Shown here: positions 27,965-38,218 of the stretch, one piece after another
How the letters are laid out: each line of letters begins with the position of its first letter
Position numbering within the stretch: the stretch's first letter is position 1
Source: Acidiferrobacteraceae bacterium
Lineage (GTDB): Bacteria; Pseudomonadota; Gammaproteobacteria; Acidiferrobacterales; SZUA-150
DNA: 54,795 nt
Reading direction: 5' to 3'
Assembly (NCBI GenBank): GCA_003228915.1
Contig: QIGL01000104.1
Coordinates: 1 to 54,795 of the forward strand
Translations under genes and position numbers: made by a program
The notes under the pieces: model-generated
Told to the model about the DNA's origin: nothing
The model's input: the letters and a program-made list of their open reading frames with translations, nothing else
Databases searched by the model: none

Positions 27965-30340
27965 ATGAAATTTAGCGAACATTGGTTAAAACAATTCGTG
28001 AATACAAAGCTGTCGGCATCAGAAATTGCTGACACGTTAACTTTTGCTGGCCTGGAAGTTGATAACATTGAGTCAATCAAGCCCGACATTAAAAAAATAG
28101 TTGTTGGAAAAATAATAGCTATAACTTCCCATCCAAATGCAGATCGCCTGCGTGTATGTCGGGTAGATGTTGGCAAGTCCAAACCTCTAACCATTGTTTG
28201 CGGGGCAAACAATGCAGAAGAGGGGGTTAAGGTGCCAACCGCGCTAGTGGGGGCAAAATTACCTGGCGGATTAATTATTAAAAAAACACAGCTCCGCGGT
28301 GAAGATTCTTTTGGCATGTTATGTTCCGCAACAGAGCTTGGGTTTGAGAGCAATTCAGAAGGTTTGTTAATCCTTGATAAGGAAACACGAATTGGCGTTG
28401 ACATTGTTGATGCCTTACATCTTGATGATCATGTAATTGAAGTTGATCTGACGCCCAATCGTGGTGATTGTTTAAGTGTGCTCGGCATTGCCAGGGAAAT
28501 GAACGCCTTAACGAATACAAAATTAAAACAGAAAAAAATTACCGGGGTTTCTGCTGCAGGCAAGAAAAAAATTGGTGTAACTGTCACGGCAGGCAAATTA
28601 TGCCCCAGGTATGTAGGCCGAGTAATTGAAGATATAAATCCCGACGCCCACACGCCAGTATGGATGCAGGAACAATTACGGCGCAGTGGCTTGCGTAGTC
28701 TCGGTCCAGTGGTTGATGTGACGAATTACGTAATGCTGGAACTGGGACAGCCAATGCATGGCTTTGATCTGGATAAAATTAGTGGCGGCATCAAAATACT
28801 CACAAGCAAAGGCAAACAAAAACTCAAATTACTGGATGAAACAACAGTTGCTATACCTGCAGGTACATTACTGATATCAGATAAACGTGGTCCATTAGCT
28901 ATTGCCGGAATAATGGGCGGCTCTGCCTCGGCCGTCACTAACAACACAAAAAATATTTTCCTTGAAAGCGCATTTTTTTCACCCGATGCAATTGCCGGCA
29001 GGGCGCGTTTAATGGGCAAGCACACTGATTCGTCACATCGTTTTGAGCGCGGCGTCGATTCTAGCTTGCAAAAAATCGCAATCGAGCGTGCCACAGCGTT
29101 ACTGCTCGCGATTGTTGGCGGCAAGCCAGGGCCCGTTATTGAGAAGGTCTCTAAAAATAATCTTCCTAAATCTATTCGCGTCACGCTCAAACAAAAAAAA
29201 CTGGAAAGTATTCTGGGGATTAAAATCCCCACTGCTAAGGTAACCAGAATTTTAAAGTCCCTGGGCATGAAAGTGACAAGCAGTCAGTCAGGCTGGTCAG
29301 TTGTTGCGCCCAGCTATCGTTTTGACATAAAACATGATGTTGACCTGATAGAAGAAGTTATTCGTGTTTACGGTTACGACAAAATCCCGGCGGTACCCTT
29401 TAAGCTGTCTGCAAAACTAGAGAACATTACAGAAAAGAAAATAAATGCCCGGTTACTCGCCGACATCCTGGTTGGTCGTGATTACCGGGAAGTCATTACC
29501 TACAGTTTTATTGATCGCAAGCGTCAGGCGGCCTTTGCACCTGACGAAAACGCCGCAGTCCTGAAAAACCCGATTAGTGATGCCCTGGCAGTCATGCGCA
29601 CAAGCCTCTGGCCAGGTTTGGTGGAGACAGTTATTTATAATCAAAACAGGCAGCAAAGCCGATTACGATTTTTTGAAACTGGCCATTGCTTTTTCCGTAA
29701 AGGCAAAGAATTTCGGGAAATTAACAGGATCGCCGGTGTTATAACCGGTGGCGTATTTCAGGAGCAATGGGGCACAAAAACCCGGAATGCCGATTTTTTC
29801 GACATGAAAGGGGATCTGGAAGCTATTTTGGGCAAAACCGGGGAGTTGCCCAGCTTTGAGTTCGAGCAGGCAATGCACCCAGCATTACACCCAGGGAAAA
29901 CGGCTAAAATCACTAAAAATGGCACAAATATTGGCTGGTTGGGCGAATTACATCCCGATATTGCCGCGAAATTATCGCTAGAAACAACAATTATTTTGTT
30001 TGAATTAGATATCTCCGCCGTTCTCCGTCGAAATTCCATTGAATATCGTCAATTATCTAAATATCCATCAATTAGGCGTGATATTTCCATACTTGTGGAC
30101 GAACAACTTGCCGTTAAAAATGTCTTTGATGTGATCAGTCAGGCAGGGGGTAAATGGCTGCTACACTTGGAGCTATTTGACGAGTATCGCGGCGAAGGTA
30201 TTGATTCGGGAAGAAAAAGTTTGTCTTTGGGCTTGACGTTACAGGAGTCTTCGCGCACTCTTAAAGAGGAAGAAGTAGAAACCGTCATGGCGCGTGTACG
30301 AGGCGCCCTGGAGGCGGAATTAGGGGCTAAGCTTAGATAA
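27965..30340 (+). CDS. pheT: Phenylalanyl-tRNA synthetase beta subunit
   Basis: Large subunit with editing and tRNA-binding roles. The 791-residue protein starts MKFSEHWLKQFV; the EMAP/tRBD-like domain spans about 40-150 (GKIIAITSHPNADRLRVC, VCGANN), then B3/B4 editing domain (about 210-395, ELGQPMHGFDLDKI), B5 domain (about 400-475), the catalytic-like core and a C-terminal ferredoxin-fold anticodon domain (about 700-791, YPSIRRDISILVD). It follows pheS by 27 bases. Normal length. Confidence 0.97.
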   Translation: MKFSEHWLKQFVNTKLSASEIADTLTFAGLEVDNIESIKPDIKKIVVGKIIAITSHPNADRLRVCRVDVGKSKPLTIVCGANNAEEGVKVPTALVGAKLPGGLIIKKTQLRGEDSFGMLCSATELGFESNSEGLLILDKETRIGVDIVDALHLDDHVIEVDLTPNRGDCLSVLGIAREMNALTNTKLKQKKITGVSAAGKKKIGVTVTAGKLCPRYVGRVIEDINPDAHTPVWMQEQLRRSGLRSLGPVVDVTNYVMLELGQPMHGFDLDKISGGIKILTSKGKQKLKLLDETTVAIPAGTLLISDKRGPLAIAGIMGGSASAVTNNTKNIFLESAFFSPDAIAGRARLMGKHTDSSHRFERGVDSSLQKIAIERATALLLAIVGGKPGPVIEKVSKNNLPKSIRVTLKQKKLESILGIKIPTAKVTRILKSLGMKVTSSQSGWSVVAPSYRFDIKHDVDLIEEVIRVYGYDKIPAVPFKLSAKLENITEKKINARLLADILVGRDYREVITYSFIDRKRQAAFAPDENAAVLKNPISDALAVMRTSLWPGLVETVIYNQNRQQSRLRFFETGHCFFRKGKEFREINRIAGVITGGVFQEQWGTKTRNADFFDMKGDLEAILGKTGELPSFEFEQAMHPALHPGKTAKITKNGTNIGWLGELHPDIAAKLSLETTIILFELDISAVLRRNSIEYRQLSKYPSIRRDISILVDEQLAVKNVFDVISQAGGKWLLHLELFDEYRGEGIDSGRKSLSLGLTLQESSRTLKEEEVETVMARVRGALEAELGAKLR

Positions 30341-30379
30341 CGCCCACTTGCGGGATAACCAAAAATAAGGATCGACAGT

Positions 30380-30721
30380 ATGGCCCTGACTAAGGCGGAT
30401 TTGGCCGAGGCCCTCTATAACGAACTAGGCCTGAACAAGAGGGAAGCGAAGGAATTCGTAGAATTATTCTTCGAAAAAATTCGCGCCAGCTTGTCGGCGG
30501 GCGAGTCTGTGAAACTTTCAGGTTTCGGTAATTTTGACTTGCGAAACAAGAACCCGCGGCCTGGTCGTAACCCTAAAACAGGCGAAGAAATACCTATTTC
30601 GGCGCGGCGCGTGGTTACGTTTCGTGCCAGCCATAAATTAAAAGAGCGGGTAGAAGAAAACGCCCAATCAAAATCAGAAGACTTTAATAACCAGGCGGAG
30701 CTGAATGCTGGATCCAGGTGA
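30380..30721 (+). CDS. ihfA: Integration host factor alpha subunit
   Basis: DNA-bending architectural protein that pairs with IHF-beta. The 113-residue protein starts [18 protein letters not shown] and has the intercalating proline P65 in the arm sequence [11 protein letters not shown], the same position as in E. coli. The C-terminus is longer than usual by about 15 polar residues and overlaps the merR-like start by 17 bases. Location after pheT and before a MerR gene and tRNA-Pro is the classic order. Confidence 0.97.
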   Translation: MALTKADLAEALYNELGLNKREAKEFVELFFEKIRASLSAGESVKLSGFGNFDLRNKNPRPGRNPKTGEEIPISARRVVTFRASHKLKERVEENAQSKSEDFNNQAELNAGSR

Positions 30722-31058
30722 TAATTTAGAGCTGCCGCAAATCCCGAGCAAGCGTTATTTCACTATTGGTGAAGTAAGTGAATTATGCGCGGTTAAGCCC
30801 CATGTATTACGCTACTGGGAGCAGGAATTCCCGCAGCTGAAACCAGTCAAAAGAAGAGGCAACCGTCGTTACTACCAACGTCATGATGTGCTGCTGATTC
30901 GCCAAATACGGCAATTACTGTATCTCGACGGTTTTACCATTAGCGGTGCGCGCAACCAACTCATGGTTGATAATCCTGAGATGGCCTCAACTGCCGAAAC
31001 AATTCGTTCCCTGATTACTGATTTGGAAGAAGTTTTGACTATCCTCGATCGTCCTTAA
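30705..31058 (+). CDS. MerR-family transcriptional regulator
   Basis: The 117-residue protein has an N-terminal winged-helix domain: [25 protein letters not shown] at about 18-42, then the wing [14 protein letters not shown] short dimerisation helix follows. It lacks the cysteine-rich metal-binding loop of true MerR, so the inducer is unknown. This is the small MerR-type protein usually found directly after ihfA in Gammaproteobacteria. The ATG overlaps the end of ihfA. Confidence 0.9.
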   Translation: MLDPGDNLELPQIPSKRYFTIGEVSELCAVKPHVLRYWEQEFPQLKPVKRRGNRRYYQRHDVLLIRQIRQLLYLDGFTISGARNQLMVDNPEMASTAETIRSLITDLEEVLTILDRP

Positions 31059-31242
31059 CCCCCCTACGTCTTATTTGATTGCATAGATATTTCCCTTTCT
31101 TGTTTCGCCAGATTTTTTCTTATTCCTGTTTTTCGCTTCAAAGGCCTGCAGAAACCGTAAAAACATTTCTCCCGGATGCCTTACTTGGGTATGATGCGGC
31201 GGAACCCGGGTCGATGGCCCGGGCTGGACTAACAGTTTTATT

Positions 31243-31319
<77 letters not shown>

Positions 31320-31649
31320 TTTTGTACCTATACCTGCCTGTGGCAGCTATTTCTTGAATGTGGGGCGGTCGGATTACCGGCCCTCCGGGCGTTCAGCCAC
31401 CTGCGAATGGCCGCTCTCGCCCTTCCATGGACTTCGCGGCACCAGCACGTCTGACCGCCAGGGATGGCGGGAATGCAATAGGATTGTCGGGAACAATCCT
31501 TGCCTTGTGCAATGGTCATTGAGCACCATACGGCGGTGCTTCACCCTCTCGCCTCAATCAACATCTTTCCTGCTTGTTTAAATCTCCAGTACGTCCCTAA
31601 CCATGGAACCATGGTATGTTGGCAATAATTTTTATATCTTCTTAGTCCT
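31320..31649. repeat. gene-free spacer between tRNA-Pro and surE with three stem-loops
   Basis: This 330-bp spacer has no convincing gene; short open frames on both strands lack start signals and family features. It does hold three consecutive short perfect hairpins: CCGCCA-GGGA-TGGCGG (31455-31470), AGGATTGT-CGGGA-ACAATCCT (31480-31500) and AGCACC-...-GGTGCT (31522-31540). The sequence 31355-31475 is more GC-rich than its neighbours. It may be a degraded palindromic repeat or a small RNA; no clear promoter or T-rich terminator was found. Confidence 0.4.
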
Positions 31650-32396
31650 ATGCACATTCTTTTGAGTAATGATGACGGTTACCAGGCTCAGGGCCTGGCG
31701 ACCCTGGCCGCCAAATTCCAGGTGGATAAACAAGTCACTGTCGTGGCGCCGGAGCGGGATCGCAGTGGTGCCAGTAATTCCCTCACTTTATCCCGGCCTT
31801 TACGGTCCCGGCAGGCAGCCAACGGTTTTTATTATGTTGATGGCACACCCACGGATTGCGTGCATTTGGCGATCACTGGCCTCATGGAAAAGGAGCCCGA
31901 CATGGTTATTTCAGGCATTAACCATGGCGCTAACCTGGGTGACGATATCCTCTACTCAGGCACGGTGGCTGCAGCCATGGAGGGGCGTTTCCTGGGCCTG
32001 CCGGCAATTGCCCTGTCACTGGTGGGTCATGATGCGACCCACTTTGATACCGCGGCCGAGGTGGCCGTTAAGATTGTTAAACACTTGCATGAGCAGCCCC
32101 TGCCGTCAGACACCATCCTCAACGTCAATGTGCCAAATCTGGCAATGGACGAACTTGCGGGCATGCAGGCGACGCGCCTGGGCCATCGCCATAAGGCAGA
32201 ACCTATTATTAAATCACAGGACCCACTGGGTCGACCTGTCTACTGGGTCGGGCCACCTGGCGCTGAAGATGATGCCGGCGTCGGTACCGATTTTCATGCA
32301 GTCCGCAATGGGTTTGTCTCGATTACACCTATTCACACTGATCTAACAAGTTACCAGGCCCTTGAGAACGTGGCTGGCTGGCTAGAGAATATATAA
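31650..32396 (+). CDS. surE: 5'-nucleotidase SurE
   Basis: Metal-dependent nucleotidase that dephosphorylates nucleoside monophosphates and short polyphosphate. The 248-residue protein begins [15 protein letters not shown], with D8/D9 as metal ligands by family, then [24 protein letters not shown] and [26 protein letters not shown], all SurE signatures. It is directly followed by pcm (no gap), the first step of the surE-pcm-nlpD-rpoS stationary-phase block. Confidence 0.97.
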   Translation: MHILLSNDDGYQAQGLATLAAKFQVDKQVTVVAPERDRSGASNSLTLSRPLRSRQAANGFYYVDGTPTDCVHLAITGLMEKEPDMVISGINHGANLGDDILYSGTVAAAMEGRFLGLPAIALSLVGHDATHFDTAAEVAVKIVKHLHEQPLPSDTILNVNVPNLAMDELAGMQATRLGHRHKAEPIIKSQDPLGRPVYWVGPPGAEDDAGVGTDFHAVRNGFVSITPIHTDLTSYQALENVAGWLENI

Positions 32397-33056
32397 ATGA
32401 ACGTTGAAACAGCTGGTATTGGCATGACATCAGCACGTACTCGTTCACGGTTAATAAAGCGTCTCAAGGAACAGGGCATTTCCAATGCCAGTGTACTTTC
32501 GGCAATAGAGCATATCCCGCGTCATTTATTTGTTGATGAAGCGCTAGCCAGTCGCGCCTATGAAGATACGGCGTTACCCATCAGGTACGGACAAACCATT
32601 TCCCAGCCGTATATTGTGGCGTTAATGACAGAGGTGTTGCTTGCGAGTGGCGCACCCGAGCGCGTCCTCGAGGTAGGCACCGGTTGTGGTTACCAGGCAG
32701 CTGTTCTGGCAGCTTTAGTCAAGGAAGTTTATACGGTTGAATTAATCGAGCCCCTGTTTCGAGACGCCCGCCAACGTTTGCGCAAGCTCGGTTATCAAAA
32801 TATTCGTTTTAAACTGGCGGGACCAACAGTAGGTTGGCCAGAACAAGGCTTGTTTGACGCAATTATTGTGACAGCGGCGGCCACGAAAGTGCCAGCAGAT
32901 TTGCTCGTCCAGTTAAGCCCGGGCGCCTCCCTGGTCATTCCGATTGGTAAAGCAGGCGATCAGGACTTGTTGCAATACACTCGAACTGAGCATGGGTTTG
33001 ATTGCAAGCACCTGGCTAAAGTCAGTTTTGTGCCATTACTGAATAAAGGGGATTGA
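32397..33056 (+). CDS. pcm: Protein-L-isoaspartate O-methyltransferase
   Basis: Repairs L-isoaspartyl residues in aged proteins using S-adenosylmethionine. The 219-residue protein has the substrate loop YGQTISQPYIVALM, the SAM-binding motif VLEVGTGCGYQAAVLA and the later FDAIIVTAAATKVP. The ATG begins immediately after the surE stop, and its stop overlaps the nlpD start, indicating one transcript. Confidence 0.97.
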   Translation: MNVETAGIGMTSARTRSRLIKRLKEQGISNASVLSAIEHIPRHLFVDEALASRAYEDTALPIRYGQTISQPYIVALMTEVLLASGAPERVLEVGTGCGYQAAVLAALVKEVYTVELIEPLFRDARQRLRKLGYQNIRFKLAGPTVGWPEQGLFDAIIVTAAATKVPADLLVQLSPGASLVIPIGKAGDQDLLQYTRTEHGFDCKHLAKVSFVPLLNKGD

Positions 33057-33985
33057 GTATCGGTAATCCCAAACGAATGCGCTTATTTTGCATCACTTGT
33101 GTTTATTTGGTTATTTCGGCTTGCGCAAGCACCAGTGGGCTGGCGCCCGTTGACGATCAAAGTCGTCGTTTACGCGACCCAGTCAAGCCTTACCGGACCG
33201 TTGTAGCCGGTGATACGCTCTACAGCATCGCCTGGGAAATTGGTCAGGATTACAGGACGGTTGCCAAGTGGAATAATATTCGCTCGCCTTATCTTATTCG
33301 CCCAGGCCAACGCCTGAAAATAAAATCGGGCGCCAAAAACGTTTCCAGAGAGAGGTCGAAAGCAAAAAGTTATGCCAGCTATCACAAGGTTGTGGCTGGT
33401 GACACGATATATAGTTTGGCGCGTACTGCTGGCGTGAGCGTGAAAAAGCTGGCGGCATGGAACAATATCAATCCGCCTTATACGATTAAACCGGGGCAAA
33501 AAGTACGCATTACCGAGCCATCAGGCCGTTCTGGCAAAACAAGAAGCGCAAAAACAAAGCATAAATCAGGTCGAAATTCGAAAAAAACAAGCAGCCGCAA
33601 GACCGTTGTCCGCAGTAGTGTTAAAAGCTGGGGTTGGCCTGCTAAAGGCAAAATCACCCGCCGATTTGGTCAGAGCAGAAATAAAGGGCTGGAAATATCG
33701 GGTAAAAAGGGACAGCCAATATATGCCGCCGCCGCTGGCAAAGTGGTTTACCAGGGTAGCGGGTTGCGAGGGTATGGTAATTTGGTCATCATTAAACATA
33801 ACGAAGAATTTCTTAGCGCCTATGCGCATTGTGATAGAATTATCGTTAAAGAAGGGGATGTGATAAAAAAGGGTCAGCAAATAGCAACTATGGGAAATAC
33901 AGGGACAAATACAGTGAAACTTCATTTTGAAATTCGATACCGGGGACGTCCGGTCGACCCTGAAAAATATCTTCGAAGGCGCTAG
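33053..33985 (+). CDS. nlpD: Lipoprotein NlpD, amidase activator with two LysM domains
   Basis: Outer-membrane lipoprotein that activates cell-wall amidases for daughter-cell separation. In the 310-residue form read from TTG 33053 the lipobox VISAC places the lipidated cysteine at 24. Two LysM peptidoglycan-binding domains lie at about 48-91 and 110-153; E. coli NlpD has one. A basic linker leads to an M23/LytM domain (195-308) in which the usual HxxxD zinc motif reads NKGLE, and the HxH motif reads KLH, so it cannot be an active metallopeptidase, as expected for an activator. ATG 33077 is an alternative start. In E. coli the main rpoS promoter lies inside nlpD. Confidence 0.92.
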   Translation: MSIGNPKRMRLFCITCVYLVISACASTSGLAPVDDQSRRLRDPVKPYRTVVAGDTLYSIAWEIGQDYRTVAKWNNIRSPYLIRPGQRLKIKSGAKNVSRERSKAKSYASYHKVVAGDTIYSLARTAGVSVKKLAAWNNINPPYTIKPGQKVRITEPSGRSGKTRSAKTKHKSGRNSKKTSSRKTVVRSSVKSWGWPAKGKITRRFGQSRNKGLEISGKKGQPIYAAAAGKVVYQGSGLRGYGNLVIIKHNEEFLSAYAHCDRIIVKEGDVIKKGQQIATMGNTGTNTVKLHFEIRYRGRPVDPEKYLRRR

Positions 33986-33987
33986 CT

Positions 33988-34998
33988 ATGCCCAAACGCT
34001 CCAAAAAAAACCAAAAAGAAAGTGAGTCTATGGAAGAGAATGAGACAGCAACGGTTGATAAAACAGCTGATAAAACAACTGGTAAAAAAGTTGATAAAAA
34101 AACGTCAGATAAATCAGACGCAAAAGCCGATGAAAAACCGGCACCAAAGAAAAGTAGCAGGGCCGAACCCCAGGTCGATGCCACCCGTCTTTACTTAAAA
34201 GAAATTGGGTTTTCACCCCTGTTAACCGCCGAGGAAGAAGTGTACTACGCGCGAAAGGCGCAAAAGGGTGAAGAAGCGGGCAGGAAGCGCATGATTGAAA
34301 GCAACCTGCGCCTGGTTGTCAAAATAGCCCGTCGTTACATGAACCGGGGGCTGGCACTGCTGGATCTGATTGAAGAAGGGAATCTTGGCTTAATTCGTGC
34401 TGTTGAAAAATTCGATCCTGAGCGCGGATTTCGTTTCTCGACCTACGCAACCTGGTGGATTCGACAAACCATTGAACGCGGCATTATGAACCAGACACGC
34501 ACCATCCGGTTGCCAGTTCACATCCTTAAAGAAATTAATATCTATCAACGCGCTGCTCGCCACCTGGCACAAAAACTCGATCACGAACCCTCTCCTGAAG
34601 ACGTGGCGAACTTGCTCGATAAACCCATTGCTGATGTCAAAAAAATGATGGGCCTGAATGAGCGTGTCACCTCTGTTGATGCCCCCATGGATAGTGACCC
34701 CGATCGATCTTTACTGGACGCCATTCCTGATGAAAGCGTGGTTTCACCTGAAAAACTTCTCCAGAGCGAGGACATGCAGGTCCAGATTGGCGAATGGTTA
34801 AACGAGCTGAATGATAAACAGCGGGAAGTGGTAGAACGTCGCTTTGGTCTCAGGGGCAGGGAAATATCTACCCTCGAAGAGGTAGGGGCCGATATTGGCG
34901 TGACCCGTGAAAGGGTGCGACAAATCCAGGTGGAAGCCCTGAAGCGATTACGTATTATCCTGGAGAAATCTGGTTACACCATGGATATCCTGTTCTAA
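33988..34998 (+). CDS. rpoS: Stationary-phase sigma factor RpoS
   Basis: Sigma factor for general stress and stationary-phase genes. The 336-residue protein has an N-terminal Lys/Asp/Thr-rich low-complexity stretch (about 20-57) and then region 1.2 ([15 protein letters not shown]), region 2 ([52 protein letters not shown]), region 3 and region 4 ([23 protein letters not shown]). The order after nlpD is diagnostic. The polar N-terminal extension is species-variable in this family. Confidence 0.97.
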   Translation: MPKRSKKNQKESESMEENETATVDKTADKTTGKKVDKKTSDKSDAKADEKPAPKKSSRAEPQVDATRLYLKEIGFSPLLTAEEEVYYARKAQKGEEAGRKRMIESNLRLVVKIARRYMNRGLALLDLIEEGNLGLIRAVEKFDPERGFRFSTYATWWIRQTIERGIMNQTRTIRLPVHILKEINIYQRAARHLAQKLDHEPSPEDVANLLDKPIADVKKMMGLNERVTSVDAPMDSDPDRSLLDAIPDESVVSPEKLLQSEDMQVQIGEWLNELNDKQREVVERRFGLRGREISTLEEVGADIGVTRERVRQIQVEALKRLRIILEKSGYTMDILF

Positions 34999-35028
34999 AA
35001 AATCACCTGCACCTGCAAACCGTTATTC

Positions 35029-35409
35029 TCAGACCGTTAGCACCAGACCCGCCACCACCCGTCGACCTTCGCTGGCCAGGACGTTATAGGTTCGGCAAGC
35101 TGCTGCGGTGTCCATAATCTCATAACCTATTTTTGCCTCAAGCAACGGCACCAGGGCTGCCGCCGGGGGAAAGCTGTGACGGGTACCGGTACCGATTAGA
35201 ATAATTTCTGGCGTAACGATCTGTAGTAAGGCCGCTATATCACTACTGGAAATCGTGTTCGGTGTGGTTAGCTGCCACGGCCTTGGCGCCTGATCAATGC
35301 AGACCACAATGCTGTGATTGTATGTGGCGTCCTTAACCATAATCTCGTCGGGGCCATAAGCCCTGATCAGGTATTCGTTCGCGCGAATGGTGTCCAGATC
35401 AAGCTGCAT
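35029..35409 (-). CDS. Mth938/NDUFAF3-domain protein
   Basis: Protein of 126 residues of the Mth938 (DUF498) family: the central EIILIGTGTRHSFPP and the C-terminal MDTAAACRTYNVLASEGRRVVAGLV are the family hallmarks. The mitochondrial relative assists complex I assembly; the bacterial role is not settled. The gene is convergent with rpoS and divergent from the aminotransferase gene. Full-length for the family. Confidence 0.9.
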   Translation of the reverse strand: MQLDLDTIRANEYLIRAYGPDEIMVKDATYNHSIVVCIDQAPRPWQLTTPNTISSSDIAALLQIVTPEIILIGTGTRHSFPPAAALVPLLEAKIGYEIMDTAAACRTYNVLASEGRRVVAGLVLTV

Positions 35410-35564
35410 TTTCTGATAATCTCTTTGCTGCTAAAGGATGAGGATTGCATAAATTGATTGTAACAGCTATCTTTCACGCAGTTTTAAGACCTTACTTGTT
35501 ATAGCTTTTTTTCGATTTATTTACCTGAAGATGCCTTGTTGCTGTCCTGGATACCAAAATAACA

Positions 35565-36737
35565 ATGGAAGATTTTCCGCGCATTAAGCGGCTCCCACCT
35601 TACGTCTTTAACATCGTCAATGAATTGAAGGCGGAAGCACGTCATCGTGGTGATGACATCATTGATTTTGGTATGGGTAACCCGGATCAACCGACTCCTA
35701 AACATATTGTCGATAAGCTCTGTGAAGTTGCACAACGGGAGGGCACCCACCGTTATTCCATGTCCCGGGGCATACCGCGTCTACGCAAGGCTATTTGTAA
35801 CTGGTATAAGCGTCGCTACGATGTCGACCTGGATATGGAAACTGAGGCGATTGTCACCATTGGCTCGAAAGAAGGCCTGGCCCACCTGGCATTGGCAACC
35901 GTCGAGACCGGTGATGTCGTGCTTGTGCCCAATCCTTCTTACCCGATCCATCCGTATGGGTTTGTTATTGCGGGTGCCGATATACGCCACGTACCATTAA
36001 TCCAGGGGAAGGATTTTTTCGAGGAGCTGCAAAAGGCCATTAAAGATTCCTGGCCCCGCCCCAAGATTATGGTATTTAATTTTCCGGCGAATCCAACCAC
36101 CCAATGTGTCAACCTGGAATTTTTTGAGAAAATCATCGAGATCGCCAGGGAACACAAAATCTGGGTGATCCATGACCTTGCCTACGCGGATATTGTATTC
36201 GACGGTTACCATGCGCCCTCGATCCTGCAAGTTAAAGGAGCCAAAGATACCGCCGTCGAGTTTTTTAGCCTGTCGAAAAGTTATAATATGCCCGGATGGC
36301 GGGTTGGCTTTATGTGTGGCAATCAGCACCTGGTCTCATCACTGGCACGTATTAAGTCATACCTGGATTACGGGACATTTACCCCAATTCAGGTCGCCTC
36401 GATCCTGGCACTAGATGGTCCCCAGGAGTGTGTGACGGAAATATGCCAGACATACCAGTCGCGACGTGATGTATTATGTAACGGTTTATTTTCAGCTGGC
36501 TGGGCAGTGGAAAAACCCAGGGCGACAATGTTTGTCTGGGCGAAAATACCGGAGCGATACCGCAAGATGGGTTCCCTGGAGTTTTCTAAATTGTTATTAA
36601 AAGAAGCAAACGTTGCGGTCTCTCCCGGCATAGGTTTCGGTGAATATGGTGATGATCACGTGCGTTTTAGTTTAATTGAAAATGAACACCGAACAAGACA
36701 GGCAATTCGTTCAATTCGGCATATTTTGAGAAGGTAA
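35565..36737 (+). CDS. alaC: AlaC-type alanine transaminase (class I aminotransferase)
   Basis: PLP aminotransferase that makes alanine from pyruvate and glutamate in relatives. The 390-residue protein has [16 protein letters not shown] at the start, [11 protein letters not shown], the NFPANPTTQ motif (170s) and the PLP-lysine motif [16 protein letters not shown] with K238. Together with the following hom and thrC this is the usual alaC-hom-thrC order of Pseudomonas-like genomes. A repeat-like inverted sequence lies in the 133-bp gap before hom. Specificity inferred from family only. Confidence 0.9.
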   Translation: MEDFPRIKRLPPYVFNIVNELKAEARHRGDDIIDFGMGNPDQPTPKHIVDKLCEVAQREGTHRYSMSRGIPRLRKAICNWYKRRYDVDLDMETEAIVTIGSKEGLAHLALATVETGDVVLVPNPSYPIHPYGFVIAGADIRHVPLIQGKDFFEELQKAIKDSWPRPKIMVFNFPANPTTQCVNLEFFEKIIEIAREHKIWVIHDLAYADIVFDGYHAPSILQVKGAKDTAVEFFSLSKSYNMPGWRVGFMCGNQHLVSSLARIKSYLDYGTFTPIQVASILALDGPQECVTEICQTYQSRRDVLCNGLFSAGWAVEKPRATMFVWAKIPERYRKMGSLEFSKLLLKEANVAVSPGIGFGEYGDDHVRFSLIENEHRTRQAIRSIRHILRR

Positions 36738-36745
36738 GAAAATAT

Positions 36746-36837
36746 AGACAGGATTGTCGGGATTAACAGGATGGCTTAACTTTATAAATTGGATTTAGGA
36801 ATAAGATTTAATCCAGTGAATCTTGTTAATCTTGTCT
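36746..36837. repeat. imperfect inverted repeat between alaC and hom
   Basis: Arms of 27 bases (36746-36772, starting AGACAGGATTGTCGGG, and 36811-36837, ending TTAATCTTGTCT) are about three-quarters complementary and enclose a 38-base AT-rich centre. The GGATTAACAGGAT wording resembles a motif commonly dispersed in bacterial intergenic DNA. The 13-mer AGGATTGTCGGGA also occurs in the hairpin region upstream of surE (31480-31492). No coding function. Confidence 0.45.
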
Positions 36838-36870
36838 AAGAAAAAAACATCGATGATTTTGGGGTAACCA

Positions 36871-38217
36871 TTGAAACCAGTTAGAATAGGAATTTTAGGG
36901 CTCGGCACAGTTGGCAGTGGTACTGTTAACGTTTTGTCGCGCAATGGCAAAGAGATTGCAAGACGTGCGGGCAGGGAAATCAAGGTTGTCCAGGCATCGG
37001 CCAGGGATCTAAAAAAAGAACGGGCGTGCCCAACCAAAGATATAAAGATCACCCAGGACCCGTTTGCGATCGTCAATAATCCTGAAATAGATGTGGTCAT
37101 CGAATTAATCGGTGGTTACGACCTGGCTAAAGAGCTGGTACTCAAGGCGATAGAAAATGGCAAACACGTGGTCACCGCCAACAAAGCGTTGATTGCGGTC
37201 CACGGTAATGAAATATTTCAGGCCGCACAAAATAAAGGCGTAATGGTTGCATTTGAAGCCGCGGTTGCTGGTGGTATACCAATCATAAAAGCAATCAGGG
37301 AGGGCCTGTCAGGAAACAGCATCGAGTGGCTTGCGGGCATTATTAATGGTACCGGAAATTATATCCTGACCGAGATGCGCGATGCTGGCCGTGATTTTTC
37401 GGATGTGCTGGCAGAAGCACAAAAACTTGGTTACGCGGAAGCCGACCCTACTTTTGATGTTGAGGGGGTTGATGCAGCCCATAAGCTGACGATACTTGCT
37501 GCCATTGCTTTTGGCATCCCGCTCCAGTTTGATAAAGCCTACATGGAAGGCATCTCAAAAATAACTGAAAGCGATGTCGAGTATGCCCAGGCATTTGGTT
37601 ATCGTATCAAACATTTGGGTATAGCCCGCAGGACGGAGCAGGGCGTGGAACTGCGTGTCCATCCTACCCTGGTGCCTGAGCGCCGCTTAATTGCCAATGT
37701 TGATGGTGTCATGAACGCGGTACTGGTAAAAGGTGATGCAGTCGGACCCACGCTTTATTATGGTGCGGGTGCTGGTGCAGAACCTACGGCATCTGCGGTT
37801 GTTGCCGATATAGTTGACGTGGTTCGCACGTTAACAACGGACCCCAACAACAGGGTGCCGCATCTCGCTTTTCAGCCTGATGCATTGTCTGACTTGCCAA
37901 TTCTGAAAATGGAAGACGTTGAAACCTCGTATTATCTGCGTATGCAGGTGATTGATAAACCTGGCGTGATGGCAGATGTCACACGCATCCTGAGTGCAAG
38001 AAACATCAGCATAGAAGCTATGTTGCAAAAAGAGTCAGCAATTTCTCCAAAAGCATCAGAAAAAAAATCTGGTGATACCGCGTCCGTGATTATCCTGACC
38101 CATAGGATAAAAGAAAAAAATATGAATGCAGCCATCACAGAAATTGAAGCGCTTGCAACTATTAAAGGTGATGTAATGCGTATTAGAATTGAACAATTGA
38201 ATAAAGAGTGGGATTAA
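36871..38217 (+). CDS. hom: Homoserine dehydrogenase
   Basis: Reduces aspartate semialdehyde to homoserine in threonine and methionine synthesis. The 448-residue protein starts at TTG 36871 (MKPVRIGILGLGTVGSGT, nucleotide-binding motif 10-18), has TANKALIAVHG, the catalytic-site region GGIPIIKAIREGLSGNSIEWLAGIINGTGNYIL, and EADPTFDVEGVDAAHKL. A C-terminal ACT domain (about 350-440), the site of threonine feedback in relatives, includes a short extra loop (KASEKKSGD). GGGG before TTG is the likely ribosome-binding site. thrC begins one base after the stop. Confidence 0.97.
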   Translation: MKPVRIGILGLGTVGSGTVNVLSRNGKEIARRAGREIKVVQASARDLKKERACPTKDIKITQDPFAIVNNPEIDVVIELIGGYDLAKELVLKAIENGKHVVTANKALIAVHGNEIFQAAQNKGVMVAFEAAVAGGIPIIKAIREGLSGNSIEWLAGIINGTGNYILTEMRDAGRDFSDVLAEAQKLGYAEADPTFDVEGVDAAHKLTILAAIAFGIPLQFDKAYMEGISKITESDVEYAQAFGYRIKHLGIARRTEQGVELRVHPTLVPERRLIANVDGVMNAVLVKGDAVGPTLYYGAGAGAEPTASAVVADIVDVVRTLTTDPNNRVPHLAFQPDALSDLPILKMEDVETSYYLRMQVIDKPGVMADVTRILSARNISIEAMLQKESAISPKASEKKSGDTASVIILTHRIKEKNMNAAITEIEALATIKGDVMRIRIEQLNKEWD

Positions 38218-38218
38218 C

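Noticed and set aside
31669-32346. 225-codon frame overlapping surE on the same strand
   Set aside because: It is a shadow frame of surE, which has full family motifs; the alternative product is rich in Trp, Cys and Arg with no domain.
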